36,150 nt of DNA, taken from positions 1 through 36,150 of the IMG/VR virus record IMGVR_UViG_3300010933_000069; one strand, given 5' to 3'. Under the pieces are notes generated by a model. It did not search any database, was not told where the DNA came from, and was given only the letters and a program-made list of their open reading frames with translations. Position 1 is the stretch's first letter. Each line of letters begins with the position of its first letter. A program made the translations under genes and the position numbers. Below are positions 1 to 7,580 of the stretch, in pieces. The DNA is from a virus.

Positions 1-45
1 CTGAAACCAGCGAATGTAGATGTAGTTTTTGAAAATCCATTTTAG
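1..45 (+). CDS. 3' end of an unidentified gene (partial)
   Basis: The first 14 codons of the window read as an open frame ending in TAG at 43-45, and the next gene begins ten bases later. The visible peptide (LKPANVDVVFENPF) is too short to identify. Its position directly upstream of a virion protein makes a structural gene likely, but this is inference from context only. Confidence 0.5.
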   Translation: MKPANVDVVFENPF

Positions 46-55
46 GAGATAGCAA

Positions 56-1297
56 ATGCAGGATCTCAACGACAAGGTTACGTCTGGCTCACTAACCGCT
101 GCCGAATGGAATGAAGTTCCGTCAGAGCTACAGAATATCATCACTGATTGGGGACAAGCTCTTTCTTCAGGTGATCTGAATCAACTTGCTAAAGGCGTAG
201 CTGCTTATGCTGCTGCAAGCACGTTTTACACAGGCAGTGGCCCAGACGGTGCTTATATTGCTACTCCAATAACTGGTATTCAATCACCGCCTAATTATTT
301 TGATGGTATGGAAGTTAGATTTCGAGTAGTAAATGCTAACACTGGTGTATCTACTGTTAATGTAAATGGACTCGGTGTTAAAAATATTTTCAGAGAGGAT
401 GGCGCAGCTTTAGCACCGAATGATCTGATTTCTACTCGTGATACTCACCTAAGATACAACTCCAGCGCTGGGAACTTCAGGCTTTCAAGATGGTCTTCAG
501 ATGAACTAGTTGCTCTTCAAGGTAGCCCAGCCAATCTGAAAATTGGTCAGCTAACAAGAACTGATGCTGCAACTATTACGTTGAGCCCTGGAACAAACGA
601 TAATATTGTGATGACAGTGAACGGTAAAATTCTTACCAGATCTACTGATCTAATTTATAATTTTACCAAGCTTGATACTGGAAGTGAACTTGCATCGACA
701 GCTTATTACATGTACATTGATGATGTAGCTGGAGTCATGACCGCAGTTGTTTCTGCTAGTGCGCCTGTACTCCCAACAGAAGCTGGGAAGGTTGGGTATC
801 ACCCCACTCGCACAGATGAACTGTGTATTGGTGGATTTTGGAATAATGTTTTGTTTGATATTGTTCCTACGATTTGGACTCCAGATGGAATGGCTATGTT
901 CACTGAGCATGATGCTGATCATGGGCATGATCTAATTGAATTACCTTCAATAGCATGGCGAAATGAAGTTGTGAAAATTCCTGAGACAGCTTCAGGCGTA
1001 CTTATTTCAGCGTCAGCACAAACTCCAACAGTTGCCGGTGGGATATTTTTTGCAGCCGATGGAGCAACAGGAACGATACCGGCAAATGGTGTAAATCCAA
1101 CTATCGCAGCGTTCAAAAATTCATTGATGTATGCAATTAATGCTGGTGGCGGCGATATTAAGGGTTCTAGTGTACATGGTGAGATTCCGATTGTAACACC
1201 AGCTACTCCAGCTATTTCATATGTTTCAACTTTTGGCTTGAGTAATTTCTTTATGATAGTGCGTGGCTATCGCGATATCTTTTCCCCCAGGATCTGA
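56..1297 (+). CDS. Phage virion protein, probably tail fibre or minor tail protein
   Basis: A 413-residue protein with a good ribosome-binding site (TAGGAGATAGCAA before ATG). The N-terminal segment (roughly residues 12-45, TAAEWNEVPSELQN) resembles the short N-terminal helices of phage fibre and minor tail proteins. The body is rich in Gly, Ser, Thr, Asn and Val with short beta-type stretches, as in trimeric fibres. No enzymatic motif is visible. It lies immediately upstream of the lysis genes, where many phages place the last tail or fibre gene. The C-terminal 100 residues (GSSVHGEI, then aromatic-rich) could be the distal receptor-binding part. Virion role is likely; the exact component is inferred from position and composition, not from a recognised family. 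Confidence 0.6.
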   Translation: MQDLNDKVTSGSLTAAEWNEVPSELQNIITDWGQALSSGDLNQLAKGVAAYAAASTFYTGSGPDGAYIATPITGIQSPPNYFDGMEVRFRVVNANTGVSTVNVNGLGVKNIFREDGAALAPNDLISTRDTHLRYNSSAGNFRLSRWSSDELVALQGSPANLKIGQLTRTDAATITLSPGTNDNIVMTVNGKILTRSTDLIYNFTKLDTGSELASTAYYMYIDDVAGVMTAVVSASAPVLPTEAGKVGYHPTRTDELCIGGFWNNVLFDIVPTIWTPDGMAMFTEHDADHGHDLIELPSIAWRNEVVKIPETASGVLISASAQTPTVAGGIFFAADGATGTIPANGVNPTIAAFKNSLMYAINAGGGDIKGSSVHGEIPIVTPATPAISYVSTFGLSNFFMIVRGYRDIFSPRI

Positions 1298-1302
1298 GGA
1301 TT

Positions 1303-1491
1303 ATGTATCATATTATTGTTGAATTTCTTCCAATTCCTGTTTTGATGTACGTTGTTTCTGTATCTTGGAAGGTATCAAAGAAGTTTACAACAACAGATTT
1401 GAAACTAGATCAGGTTGTGGAGAAGGTGGATAGATTAATCATCTCACATGACGAACTTGGCCAACGCGTCGCATCTGTTGAGGGGAACTAA
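1303..1491 (+). CDS. Small membrane protein with coiled-coil tail
   Basis: A 62-residue protein preceded by a GAGG box. Residues 3-24 are hydrophobic (a single membrane segment, IIVEFLPIPVLMYVVSV). Residues 33-60 are a heptad-like amphipathic stretch (LDQVVEKVDRLIISHDELG). This one-TM plus coiled-coil layout is common for XhlA-like or other lysis-accessory proteins. It sits just before the endolysin, which supports a lysis or membrane role. No specific family is claimed. Confidence 0.6.
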   Translation: MYHIIVEFLPIPVLMYVVSVSWKVSKKFTTTDLKLDQVVEKVDRLIISHDELGQRVASVEGN

Positions 1492-1513
1492 AGAGAATAA
1501 ATGGACGAGCCTA

Positions 1514-1954
1514 ATGAGTAAATCATTCGATGATCTTGATCCTGCTACAGCTATGCGAGCGCGCGCGGTAGAAGCTGCGATGGCAGCTTATGGATATCCG
1601 CTTAAAAGGATCAGAACATACGACAAACTTAGTCGTCAGATGAAACTCTATAACCAGGGACGTACAACTCCTGGTAGAATTGTTACAAAAGTCAAACGTG
1701 GTTGGCATAATCTCAGGAAAAACGGCAAGCCTAAGGCAAGAGCGATTGACTGGGCGTTCAAAAAACAGAAACGTTTCCTTGGTCGAGACAACTGGAGTAT
1801 GAATTGGCCTTGGGAGAGACTGAGAAAAATTTGCGAAGCTTGCGATCTCAAGAAAACTTTGAAGTGGGATTATGGCCATTTTGTTGACACCAAAGGTGAA
1901 GAGAGCAAAGGCGAATCGTTCGCCGTTGCTTGGAGTAAGTCGGACAAAAACTAG
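1514..1954 (+). CDS. Endolysin, M15-type peptidoglycan peptidase
   Basis: Counted from the ATG at 1514, the protein is 146 residues and resembles M15 (VanY/L-alanyl-D-glutamate) peptidases of phages. The zinc-site pattern is visible: His65 in GWHN, Asp79 in ARAIDWAF, and a late His122 in WDYGHF. A conserved RTYDKLSRQ stretch lies before it. The H-to-D spacing is longer than in the simplest M15 motif because of a basic insertion (LRKNGKPK). The frame opens upstream at 1448, but that would overlap the previous gene and put a poor N-terminus on the family, so 1514 is preferred although its ribosome-binding site is weak (GACGAG). It would cut the stem peptide of peptidoglycan and is followed by holin-like and spanin-like genes. 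Confidence 0.8.
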   Translation: MSKSFDDLDPATAMRARAVEAAMAAYGYPLKRIRTYDKLSRQMKLYNQGRTTPGRIVTKVKRGWHNLRKNGKPKARAIDWAFKKQKRFLGRDNWSMNWPWERLRKICEACDLKKTLKWDYGHFVDTKGEESKGESFAVAWSKSDKN

Positions 1955-1965
1955 GGAGATCAAAA

Positions 1966-2187
1966 ATGCTGGATCAAATATTCGGTGGCAAGCCGTGGTT
2001 CAAGAGCATGACAGGATGGGGAGCATTGACGCTAACGCTTGCATGGACTTTGGTTCCAGGACTTGCAGAGATGGGCGTTATCAGCCCTGAGACAACCGCA
2101 ACTCTAACTGGAATGATGACCAAGGCTGGCTCTGTACTTGGAATGCTCGGAATTCGCAAGGCAGCGACTACAGTGAACGTTCCGTAA
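1966..2187 (+). CDS. Holin-like small membrane protein
   Basis: A 73-residue protein with a strong start context (GGGAGATCAAAA before ATG). The N-terminus LDQIFGGKPWFKS, a hydrophobic segment at about 17-37 (GWGALTLTLAWTLVPGLAEMG), and a second weakly hydrophobic stretch ending LGMLGIRKA resemble small phage membrane proteins often annotated as holins. It follows the endolysin directly and its stop overlaps the next start (TAATG at 2185-2189). Holin function is inferred from size, membrane segments and position. Confidence 0.6.
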   Translation: MLDQIFGGKPWFKSMTGWGALTLTLAWTLVPGLAEMGVISPETTATLTGMMTKAGSVLGMLGIRKAATTVNVP

Positions 2188-2408
2188 TGGGAGGCGGAGT
2201 AGCACTCGCCGCTCTCTTCAAGCTTGTTCTACCTATGTTCATGGGTATTATGATCTTGTGGAGAATTATGAAAGCCGGTTCCGACAAGGCTAAGAGAAAA
2301 ATTGCTGAGAAGGAGCTGGATGATAAAAAGGAGTTTGCTGAACGTGGTGAAGAATGGGATGGCCGTGGTGGCCTTGGCGGTATTGTTCGGCGTAGGTTGC
2401 GCAAGTAG
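2187..2408 (+). CDS. Inner-membrane spanin-like protein (Rz-like)
   Basis: A 73-residue protein with an N-terminal membrane segment (about residues 4-27) followed by a charged, helix-forming tail (KAKRKIAEKELDDKKEF). Its 3' half overlaps the next gene in another frame. That is the classic Rz/Rz1 arrangement of inner- and outer-membrane spanin subunits. The tail is shorter than in lambda Rz, so the call depends mainly on topology and nesting. It could alternatively be an unrelated lysis-associated membrane protein. Confidence 0.5.
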   Translation: MGGGVALAALFKLVLPMFMGIMILWRIMKAGSDKAKRKIAEKELDDKKEFAERGEEWDGRGGLGGIVRRRLRK

Positions 2409-2589
2409 CAGCGGCAGCTGTGAGCGAGCAGCTTATTGGGATAAGGAATGGAAACCAAAAGCTGATTATGCTAAGGCTTTGTACGATGCGTTCCATTACG
2501 GTGATAACGGGAAGCCACAGACAAACCAATACGTTGCTGAACGGCTAAATGATCTTGAAAAATTTTGTTATCAATTGAGGATGAAGTAA
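2320..2589 (+). CDS. Outer-membrane spanin-like lipoprotein (Rz1-like)
   Basis: The ATG at 2320 has AGAAGGAG four bases upstream and gives an 89-residue protein. It starts with basic residues, then a hydrophobic core (MAVVALAVLFGVGC) and a Cys that could be lipidated, although the -3 position is Gly and so the lipobox is imperfect. A mature, mostly polar domain follows. The gene starts inside the preceding gene in a different frame, as expected for nested spanins. An internal ATG at 2359 is an alternative start. The outer-membrane lipoprotein role is inferred. Confidence 0.5.
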   Translation: MIKRSLLNVVKNGMAVVALAVLFGVGCASSSGSCERAAYWDKEWKPKADYAKALYDAFHYGDNGKPQTNQYVAERLNDLEKFCYQLRMK

Positions 2590-2876
2590 TGGGAATCGCA
2601 CTACATATCATCGCAGCAATCATAATCGTACTAGCAATTTCATTTAATACCTTCCTAGCAATCCCGGCGTTTGCTATTCTAGGATTCTTTTGGGAGAAGA
2701 CGCAGCATCGCTATTTATGGTCTATCAAAGATGGCCAACTCCACCGAGAAAAGACTGGTTTCTTCAGATGGATCACGAAGCACAGACTTCTTGAAGCTGC
2801 TGGTTGGCCTATTGGAGCAATCATCGCATCGGTTGCGTGGCTATTCATTCGAATGGCTCTAGTTAACATTCTTTGA
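2589..2876 (+). CDS. Two-TM membrane protein at the end of the lysis cluster
   Basis: The ATG at 2589 overlaps the previous stop (TAATG), giving 95 residues. Two hydrophobic segments are visible (about 3-32 and 70-90) separated by a basic loop with several Trp and His (KTQHRYLWSIKDGQ). Similar short proteins occur near lysis or tail genes in many phages. The function is unknown. It is the last gene of the rightward cluster before a hairpin-rich gap. Confidence 0.6.
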   Translation: MGIALHIIAAIIIVLAISFNTFLAIPAFAILGFFWEKTQHRYLWSIKDGQLHREKTGFFRWITKHRLLEAAGWPIGAIIASVAWLFIRMALVNIL

Positions 2877-3050
2877 TGGCGCGCCCGTGCGAGCGCGTCA
2901 GCCAGTCCGGTCATGGATTGCGGCGGGTGGTTCATGGCCGGGCTCGGTCGCCCGAGTCGATCCCGGCTACGCGATAGGCCCGACGGCTAGTCACGCTTTA
3001 GCGGTTCGCCCCTACCGAACCTTATAAGCGTATAGGTAGATCGGTCCCGA
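2877..3050. other. GC-rich hairpin region between convergent operons
   Basis: This gap separates the end of the rightward late genes from the end of the leftward genes. Its first 120 bases are far more GC-rich than the flanks. Visible structures: TGGCGCG (2877-2883) against CGCGTCA with one mismatch; GCCGGG-CTCGG (2937-2947) pairing with CCGAG (2952-2956) and, after a five-base bulge, CCCGGC (2962-2967), 11 bp in all with a TCGC loop; and GGTTCG (3003-3008) with CGAACC (3016-3021). There is no long U-run, so canonical intrinsic termination is not proven. A bidirectional transcription stop is the likeliest role. I tested it for a tRNA fold and found none. Confidence 0.55.
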
Positions 3051-3519
3051 CTATAGTTTAAGGCTATCATATGCGATTGCTAGCTTAGGGGAATTTGGAT
3101 ATAAAATTCTATAGCAATCGAGACATTTACGATATTCCCTACCATCTGCTCTCATAAGAAATATATTATTTTGAATAGTACGTTCATGCCCGTTACTACA
3201 ATGTGTTATATTTGAACTCCAATGTAGATCCTTGTCAATAGAATCATTTTGATTATCTTGACTAGTGCCTAAAAATAAATGATTTGGATTGACACAAATT
3301 TTATTATCACAACTATGTAAAACCCAAAGATCATCTTGGATTTCACCATTATGTATCTTCCATGAGGCACAATGTGCACCTATCATGGTCCATTTTTCAT
3401 TTATACGCTTCATAATTTGCCCATAACCAGAAGTGCCTATAGATGCTGTCCAAATCCAGCATTCATTTTTCTCACCTTTGTTTACTTTCTTCCAAAAAAC
3501 GCTCTTCTAAACTTTTCAT
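3051..3519 (-). CDS. HNH homing endonuclease, frameshifted at a T6 run
   Basis: The C-terminal 120 residues are an intact frame holding the HNH core (HSCDNKICVNPNHL) followed by a Cys pair region (CSNGH, CLDC) that may bind zinc. The N-terminal part lies in another frame. ATG at 3519 directly follows the polymerase stop and encodes MKSLEERF, and the homologous continuation KKVNKGEKNECWIW lies one base out of phase. Removing one T from the T6 run (3494-3499 on this strand) restores a normal N-terminus (MKSLEERFWKKVN) as in related HNH proteins. So it is a frameshift mutant, a sequence error, or a +1 frameshift gene. Such enzymes cut DNA near their own insertion site. Confidence 0.75.
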
Positions 3520-6342
3520 TTATGCCTCAGGCCCTAGATTATTTTGTTTACCCCAAACATTCAAATTAAGAATCTGATCAATCTCAATACGCCTCCATTT
3601 ATCATGAATCCTGCCCTTGATCAAGTACCAATCTTCACCAACCTTTCCAGTCTCAGCAATATCTCTACCCATAGACTCGTAAGCATATCTATTTACAGTG
3701 GCTACGATTGAATCTGTATCATCTTCCATGATCAAATTAAGGAATAGCGTATGATCTGTGATATATCTGCCACCTCTGCGCGCGAGCAATTGACTTTCGT
3801 TGAGATTGCGAATATTTCGATCTAACATTTTTCCTACAAACAGATAAGTTCCTGTGCCAACTATCGTTTCGATTGTGACCGGAGGCTCTTCTAATCCAAA
3901 CTCTTTTGGATCATTGAAAAATCCACCCCACCAATGCTCACAAGGGAATAGAATTGTGAATGGAGTATCAGGATTCATAAGCATGTGCACCATTGAAGGT
4001 TTGTAATCTTCTAATCCATCACGACACTTCAATATTGCTTTTGCCTTTTTTGGACCGATACCCTTCAAACTCAGGAGCCCCCCAAGAAGTTTCCCATCTT
4101 GGATGGACCACCTTTCCACAGATTTATCTGGATCAAACGCTGTGTATTCAATACCATCGTTCTTTACCAAATCTCTGAGAATTTTGATAGCATGATCTTC
4201 ACGTTTCGCATTGTTAAGGTTGGCAAGTGCAAATTCCAGAGGATGGTGAGCCTTCGCCCATGCAGTCCAGTACGATATGATTCCGTATCCGTATGCATGA
4301 CTCTTATTGAACCCATAAGAGCCGAAAGTGACAATTGACTGCCACACATTGTCCGCTTCTTGCTCATTATCTCCATTTTCAATTGCTCCTGCAATGAATT
4401 TATCTCTATATTCGTTGAGAACACTTTCACCAAGACTTTTGCTCATTGCTTTTCTCAACGCTGAAACGTCAGACCAACTAAGATTTCCATATTCTCTAGC
4501 AATACTCATTAGTTGTTCTTGATAAACAATGACTCCATACGTTCCTTCGGTATATTTAATGACGCTAGGATGTTTAGAAATATATCTAATGGGATCATCA
4601 CCGTTCCTGCAAGCAATGAAAGCATTAGTCCCGCCACTATGTATGGGACCAGGGCGCGCAAGGGCAGTGATTGCACATATATCATCAAAATTCTGTACTC
4701 CCATCTGCCTTGTTACATACTGAAGTGCATGACCTTGGAACTGAAATATACCTGAAAGCCTTAAACTATTGAAAATATCTAACGTTGCCTTATCATCTAG
4801 AGGCAAATCATAATAGTCGCTATACTTCATACCGATCTGATCAGCTACAGATTCAAGCACCGATAGCGTTTTCAATCCAAGGCAATCTATCTTGAGCAAA
4901 TTCAACTTTTCAGCGTCGCGATAATCCATCATCAATGCACCATCTCTTGAATTAACGCCGCCGTATTTTGTTAGCTTATCGTTACAGACGATGATTCCAG
5001 CTGCATGCACTCCAGAATGTCTAGCGTGCCCTTCAATTTTATACACTATCTTCATCTCTGGATATTTTTTGATAAATTCCTGACCTACCTCAGTGTCATT
5101 AAATGTATCTTGAACTCTCATCATAGATCTATCATGCCCGAGAGGTCTTTCAACTATTGCAAGCTTAACAGCATCAGTTTCATATTCAGGTATTCCTAAT
5201 TCCACAGCAAATTCGCCAATTGATGATTTTGGTTTCATGGTCGATACAGTTGCTATGTGGCTAACATGATCTTCACCATAGATAGCCGTAAGACTTTTGA
5301 TAACTACTGCGCGTTTTTTGTCAGGGAAATCAATATCAATATCAGGCAAATCTTTCCTGTTTACATCGACAAATCTCTCGAACAGTAGATCGAATCTGAT
5401 AGGATCAACTTCTGCTATTTCAGTTAGGAAGCATACTAATGATCCAGCAGATGAACCTCGCGATGGGCCGACCAACATCTTACGCTTCGCCGTTCTAGTC
5501 ATCTGAGCAACTATAAGGAAATAGTCTGCAAAATTCTTGTCATCAATTAGCTTTAACTCACGATCTAATCTCTCACCGTACCTTGGATCGCTAAGGTTAA
5601 TTTTTCGTTTCCTAGCACCTGAGACGCAAAGTTCTCTCAGTGTAATTTTACCTTTGTACTTAACCATATCAGCCACTGGCAAATCGTAGCTCTCACATTG
5701 TTCCGCTATCAGATGCGTATTCTTGACGGCTTCAGCATATCCACGTAGCCTCAACCATTCTTCTTCAGACATAATATGCTGTGGAAACGTCTGCGCTTCC
5801 ATCTTTCTGCGCCCTACATGTAGCTGGTATACTTCCCTATCATCCGCATCTGGATACCAATTTTTACAGATCGCTACTTTCGGTATTTCAGGCCATTGCG
5901 CTATTACATCTGGTGTTGTTTGGTCTATTCCAATATAATCAATCCTATTAGTCATGTTGAATGTCGTTGCTATGACTATAATATTGTTACTGATCCGTCT
6001 TAGATTTGATTGGAACAGTCTAGGATGGTAATAAAACTGATCGTGCGCTACCTTCACTATCTGATATAATTCGCTTAGACCAGCTTGATTTTTTGCTATG
6101 AATATATAGACTGGGCCGAACAACTTCACCTTTTCAATAGGCTTATCAATAACCATCAGTCTGACGCCGAGAATTGCTTTCACGCCCGCATCTTTACACG
6201 CTTTATGATGGCCTAAATGAGCGAATGTATTGTTATCATCCGCTACACCTATTGAAAAACCATTTGAATAGTGTACGATATTTTTAGTGAAGCCGTAGCA
6301 TTTCTTGAAACTGAATTCAGTTCTGAGAGCGAGGTGAATCAA
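3520..6342 (-). CDS. dnaE: DNA polymerase III alpha subunit-like replicative polymerase (DnaE type)
   Basis: A family-C DNA polymerase of about 940 residues, shorter than bacterial DnaE. Order: PHP domain at the N-terminus (FAHLGHHKACKDAG, ILGVRLMVID), then polymerase core with GPSRGSSAGS and the catalytic DIDIDFPDKKR, then helix-hairpin-helix (LSLKGIGPKKAKAIL), and an OB-fold-like C-terminal part. The N-terminus reads HLALRT where active PHP domains have HxHxxxS, so PHP nuclease activity is probably lost. I prefer the TTG at 6342: it has AAAGGG six bases upstream, overlaps the exonuclease stop, and puts MIHLALRTEF at the family's usual start. An ATG at 6366 is the alternative. It replicates the phage genome, with the adjacent exonuclease the likely proofreader. 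Confidence 0.9.
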   Translation of the reverse strand: MIHLALRTEFSFKKCYGFTKNIVHYSNGFSIGVADDNNTFAHLGHHKACKDAGVKAILGVRLMVIDKPIEKVKLFGPVYIFIAKNQAGLSELYQIVKVAHDQFYYHPRLFQSNLRRISNNIIVIATTFNMTNRIDYIGIDQTTPDVIAQWPEIPKVAICKNWYPDADDREVYQLHVGRRKMEAQTFPQHIMSEEEWLRLRGYAEAVKNTHLIAEQCESYDLPVADMVKYKGKITLRELCVSGARKRKINLSDPRYGERLDRELKLIDDKNFADYFLIVAQMTRTAKRKMLVGPSRGSSAGSLVCFLTEIAEVDPIRFDLLFERFVDVNRKDLPDIDIDFPDKKRAVVIKSLTAIYGEDHVSHIATVSTMKPKSSIGEFAVELGIPEYETDAVKLAIVERPLGHDRSMMRVQDTFNDTEVGQEFIKKYPEMKIVYKIEGHARHSGVHAAGIIVCNDKLTKYGGVNSRDGALMMDYRDAEKLNLLKIDCLGLKTLSVLESVADQIGMKYSDYYDLPLDDKATLDIFNSLRLSGIFQFQGHALQYVTRQMGVQNFDDICAITALARPGPIHSGGTNAFIACRNGDDPIRYISKHPSVIKYTEGTYGVIVYQEQLMSIAREYGNLSWSDVSALRKAMSKSLGESVLNEYRDKFIAGAIENGDNEQEADNVWQSIVTFGSYGFNKSHAYGYGIISYWTAWAKAHHPLEFALANLNNAKREDHAIKILRDLVKNDGIEYTAFDPDKSVERWSIQDGKLLGGLLSLKGIGPKKAKAILKCRDGLEDYKPSMVHMLMNPDTPFTILFPCEHWWGGFFNDPKEFGLEEPPVTIETIVGTGTYLFVGKMLDRNIRNLNESQLLARRGGRYITDHTLFLNLIMEDDTDSIVATVNRYAYESMGRDIAETGKVGEDWYLIKGRIHDKWRRIEIDQILNLNVWGKQNNLGPEA

Positions 6343-6872
6343 ATCAATCCCTTTTGCTCCATCCATTGATAACAACGGATCATAGCTAGCACATCTGACT
6401 TTGCTCTGTGAGCATCCTCATGAGCGTGACCGGTAGCTAGCATATGCAAATCTTTCAACGATAGCCTTTTATGCTTGATAGACGTTGATTTCTCAACCGT
6501 GCATAACCAAGTTGGAGACCAAGGAAAATGAAACTCTAATCTGTGCCTAGCCAACTCCGACCATAGAACGCCTAGGTCAAATGATACATTGTGACCCACA
6601 GTAATTCGCTCACCCATGAATAGATCTACCAATCTATCGTACACTTCGATAAATTTTGGCGCATTTGCTACTAGTTCATTAGTGATCCCACTGACCTTGG
6701 AAGTTTCATCAGGTATCGGTATTGGAGGCTTGATAAGCGTTTCAAATTCATCTATGAAACTAAGCTTATCGGTTAACTTGACCACGTAAATTTCTGTTAT
6801 GTATGGCTGTAAATGCAGAGATGCCGCATCAGGCTTCAGCAATCCCGTGGTTTCAGTATCTATAAATATCAA
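6339..6872 (-). CDS. DEDD 3'-5' exonuclease (DnaQ/RNase T-like), probable proofreading subunit
   Basis: A 177-residue exonuclease with Exo I (DTETTG, beginning at residue 5), Exo II (HNVSFDLG) and Exo III (HRAKSDV) motifs, which supply the four acidic residues and the His of the DEDDh family. TTG at 6872 is chosen because GGAG stands six bases upstream, it directly follows the previous stop, and it gives the usual MIFIDTETTG start. A TTG at 6896 is also open. It overlaps the DnaE-type polymerase by four bases, so translation is coupled and the two proteins probably act together as polymerase and proofreader. Confidence 0.87.
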   Translation of the reverse strand: MIFIDTETTGLLKPDAASLHLQPYITEIYVVKLTDKLSFIDEFETLIKPPIPIPDETSKVSGITNELVANAPKFIEVYDRLVDLFMGERITVGHNVSFDLGVLWSELARHRLEFHFPWSPTWLCTVEKSTSIKHKRLSLKDLHMLATGHAHEDAHRAKSDVLAMIRCYQWMEQKGLI

Positions 6873-6873
6873 T

Positions 6874-7158
6874 TCATGCTCCAGTTTTTGCTTCAAGGAT
6901 TGCTGCGTATACTTGCAAATCTTTCACTGAATCAAGATGCCCACCTTTCTTAAAATTAACGCAGTATCGCTCAATCTTTACAACACAGAGTTGCAAACTA
7001 GCATATCTGCTAAATTCTTCAGCAGTTTCTAAGGCAACACCGTTTGGAAAAAGTGACTTCATTGTTTTGCCAATGTCTTTCCAAGTGTCACCGTACACTG
7101 CATTTTTTTCGCCGAAAAGTTCAGACGCTTGAATCAAAATATCTACGGGGTTTCTCAT
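6874..7158 (-). CDS. MazG-like/DUF6378-type nucleotide pyrophosphohydrolase-related protein
   Basis: A 94-residue protein with the pattern KNAVYGDTWKDIGKTM, a central RYASLQLCVVKIERY helix and a terminal GGHLDSVKDLQVYAAIL. This is the arrangement of short all-alpha phage proteins related to MazG-type NTP pyrophosphatases (often listed as DUF6378 or DUF1599-like). The family is expected to hydrolyse or bind nucleotides, and here it sits between DNA polymerization genes and a HAD phosphatase. The start overlaps the previous stop (ATGA). The family call is from remembered patterns, and catalytic activity is not demonstrated. Confidence 0.7.
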   Translation of the reverse strand: MRNPVDILIQASELFGEKNAVYGDTWKDIGKTMKSLFPNGVALETAEEFSRYASLQLCVVKIERYCVNFKKGGHLDSVKDLQVYAAILEAKTGA

Positions 7159-7580
7159 GTTGTTTTTCTTCTGAATCCAATCATTTTATTTTTTAAATCA
7201 AAATACTCATCAACTCTTTTCGTCAAGAGCGGTCCCATTTCATTCCAATTAACATACGGTCTTGCACCTTTACTCCCACCAATTAGTGGCGTTCCAAGAG
7301 CGGCATCATCTACATAGCAATGCGCAAAAACTTTATTAGATGATGACCAAGTATGTTGATTAGGACTACTGTTTACACTCCAAAAATGCAACCCCATATC
7401 ATTACAAAATTCAACAGCAAGTTTTAGAGGTTTATAGGTACGCATCGTCCACAGAATATATCTCAATTCATGATTATTTTCTTGTAGAGGTATAACCCAT
7501 TCAAACGCCCCGATATCCTTACCAAGCTCCGGCCAAGTATGTGTTAACAAAGTACCATCGAAATCAAGTGCAACTATCAC
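7155..7580 (-). CDS. HAD-superfamily hydrolase
   Basis: A 141-residue protein with the HAD motif I nucleophile (DFDGTLL, Asp6 and Asp8), a motif II-like region (LWTMRT) and a late acidic motif (YVDDAALGTP). Such small HAD proteins remove phosphate from nucleotides or from 3'-phosphate DNA ends. The gene starts with GTG at 7580, overlapping the ligase stop as GTGA. Its place next to ligase and MazG-like genes suggests nucleotide or DNA-end processing, but the substrate is unknown. Confidence 0.75.
   Translation of the reverse strand: MIVALDFDGTLLTHTWPELGKDIGAFEWVIPLQENNHELRYILWTMRTYKPLKLAVEFCNDMGLHFWSVNSSPNQHTWSSSNKVFAHCYVDDAALGTPLIGGSKGARPYVNWNEMGPLLTKRVDEYFDLKNKMIGFRRKTT

Noticed and set aside
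2930-2975. tRNA-like T-arm (GTCGATCCCGG) in the GC-rich gap
   Set aside because: No matching acceptor, D and anticodon arms could be drawn; the bases are explained by the bulged hairpin at 2937-2967.
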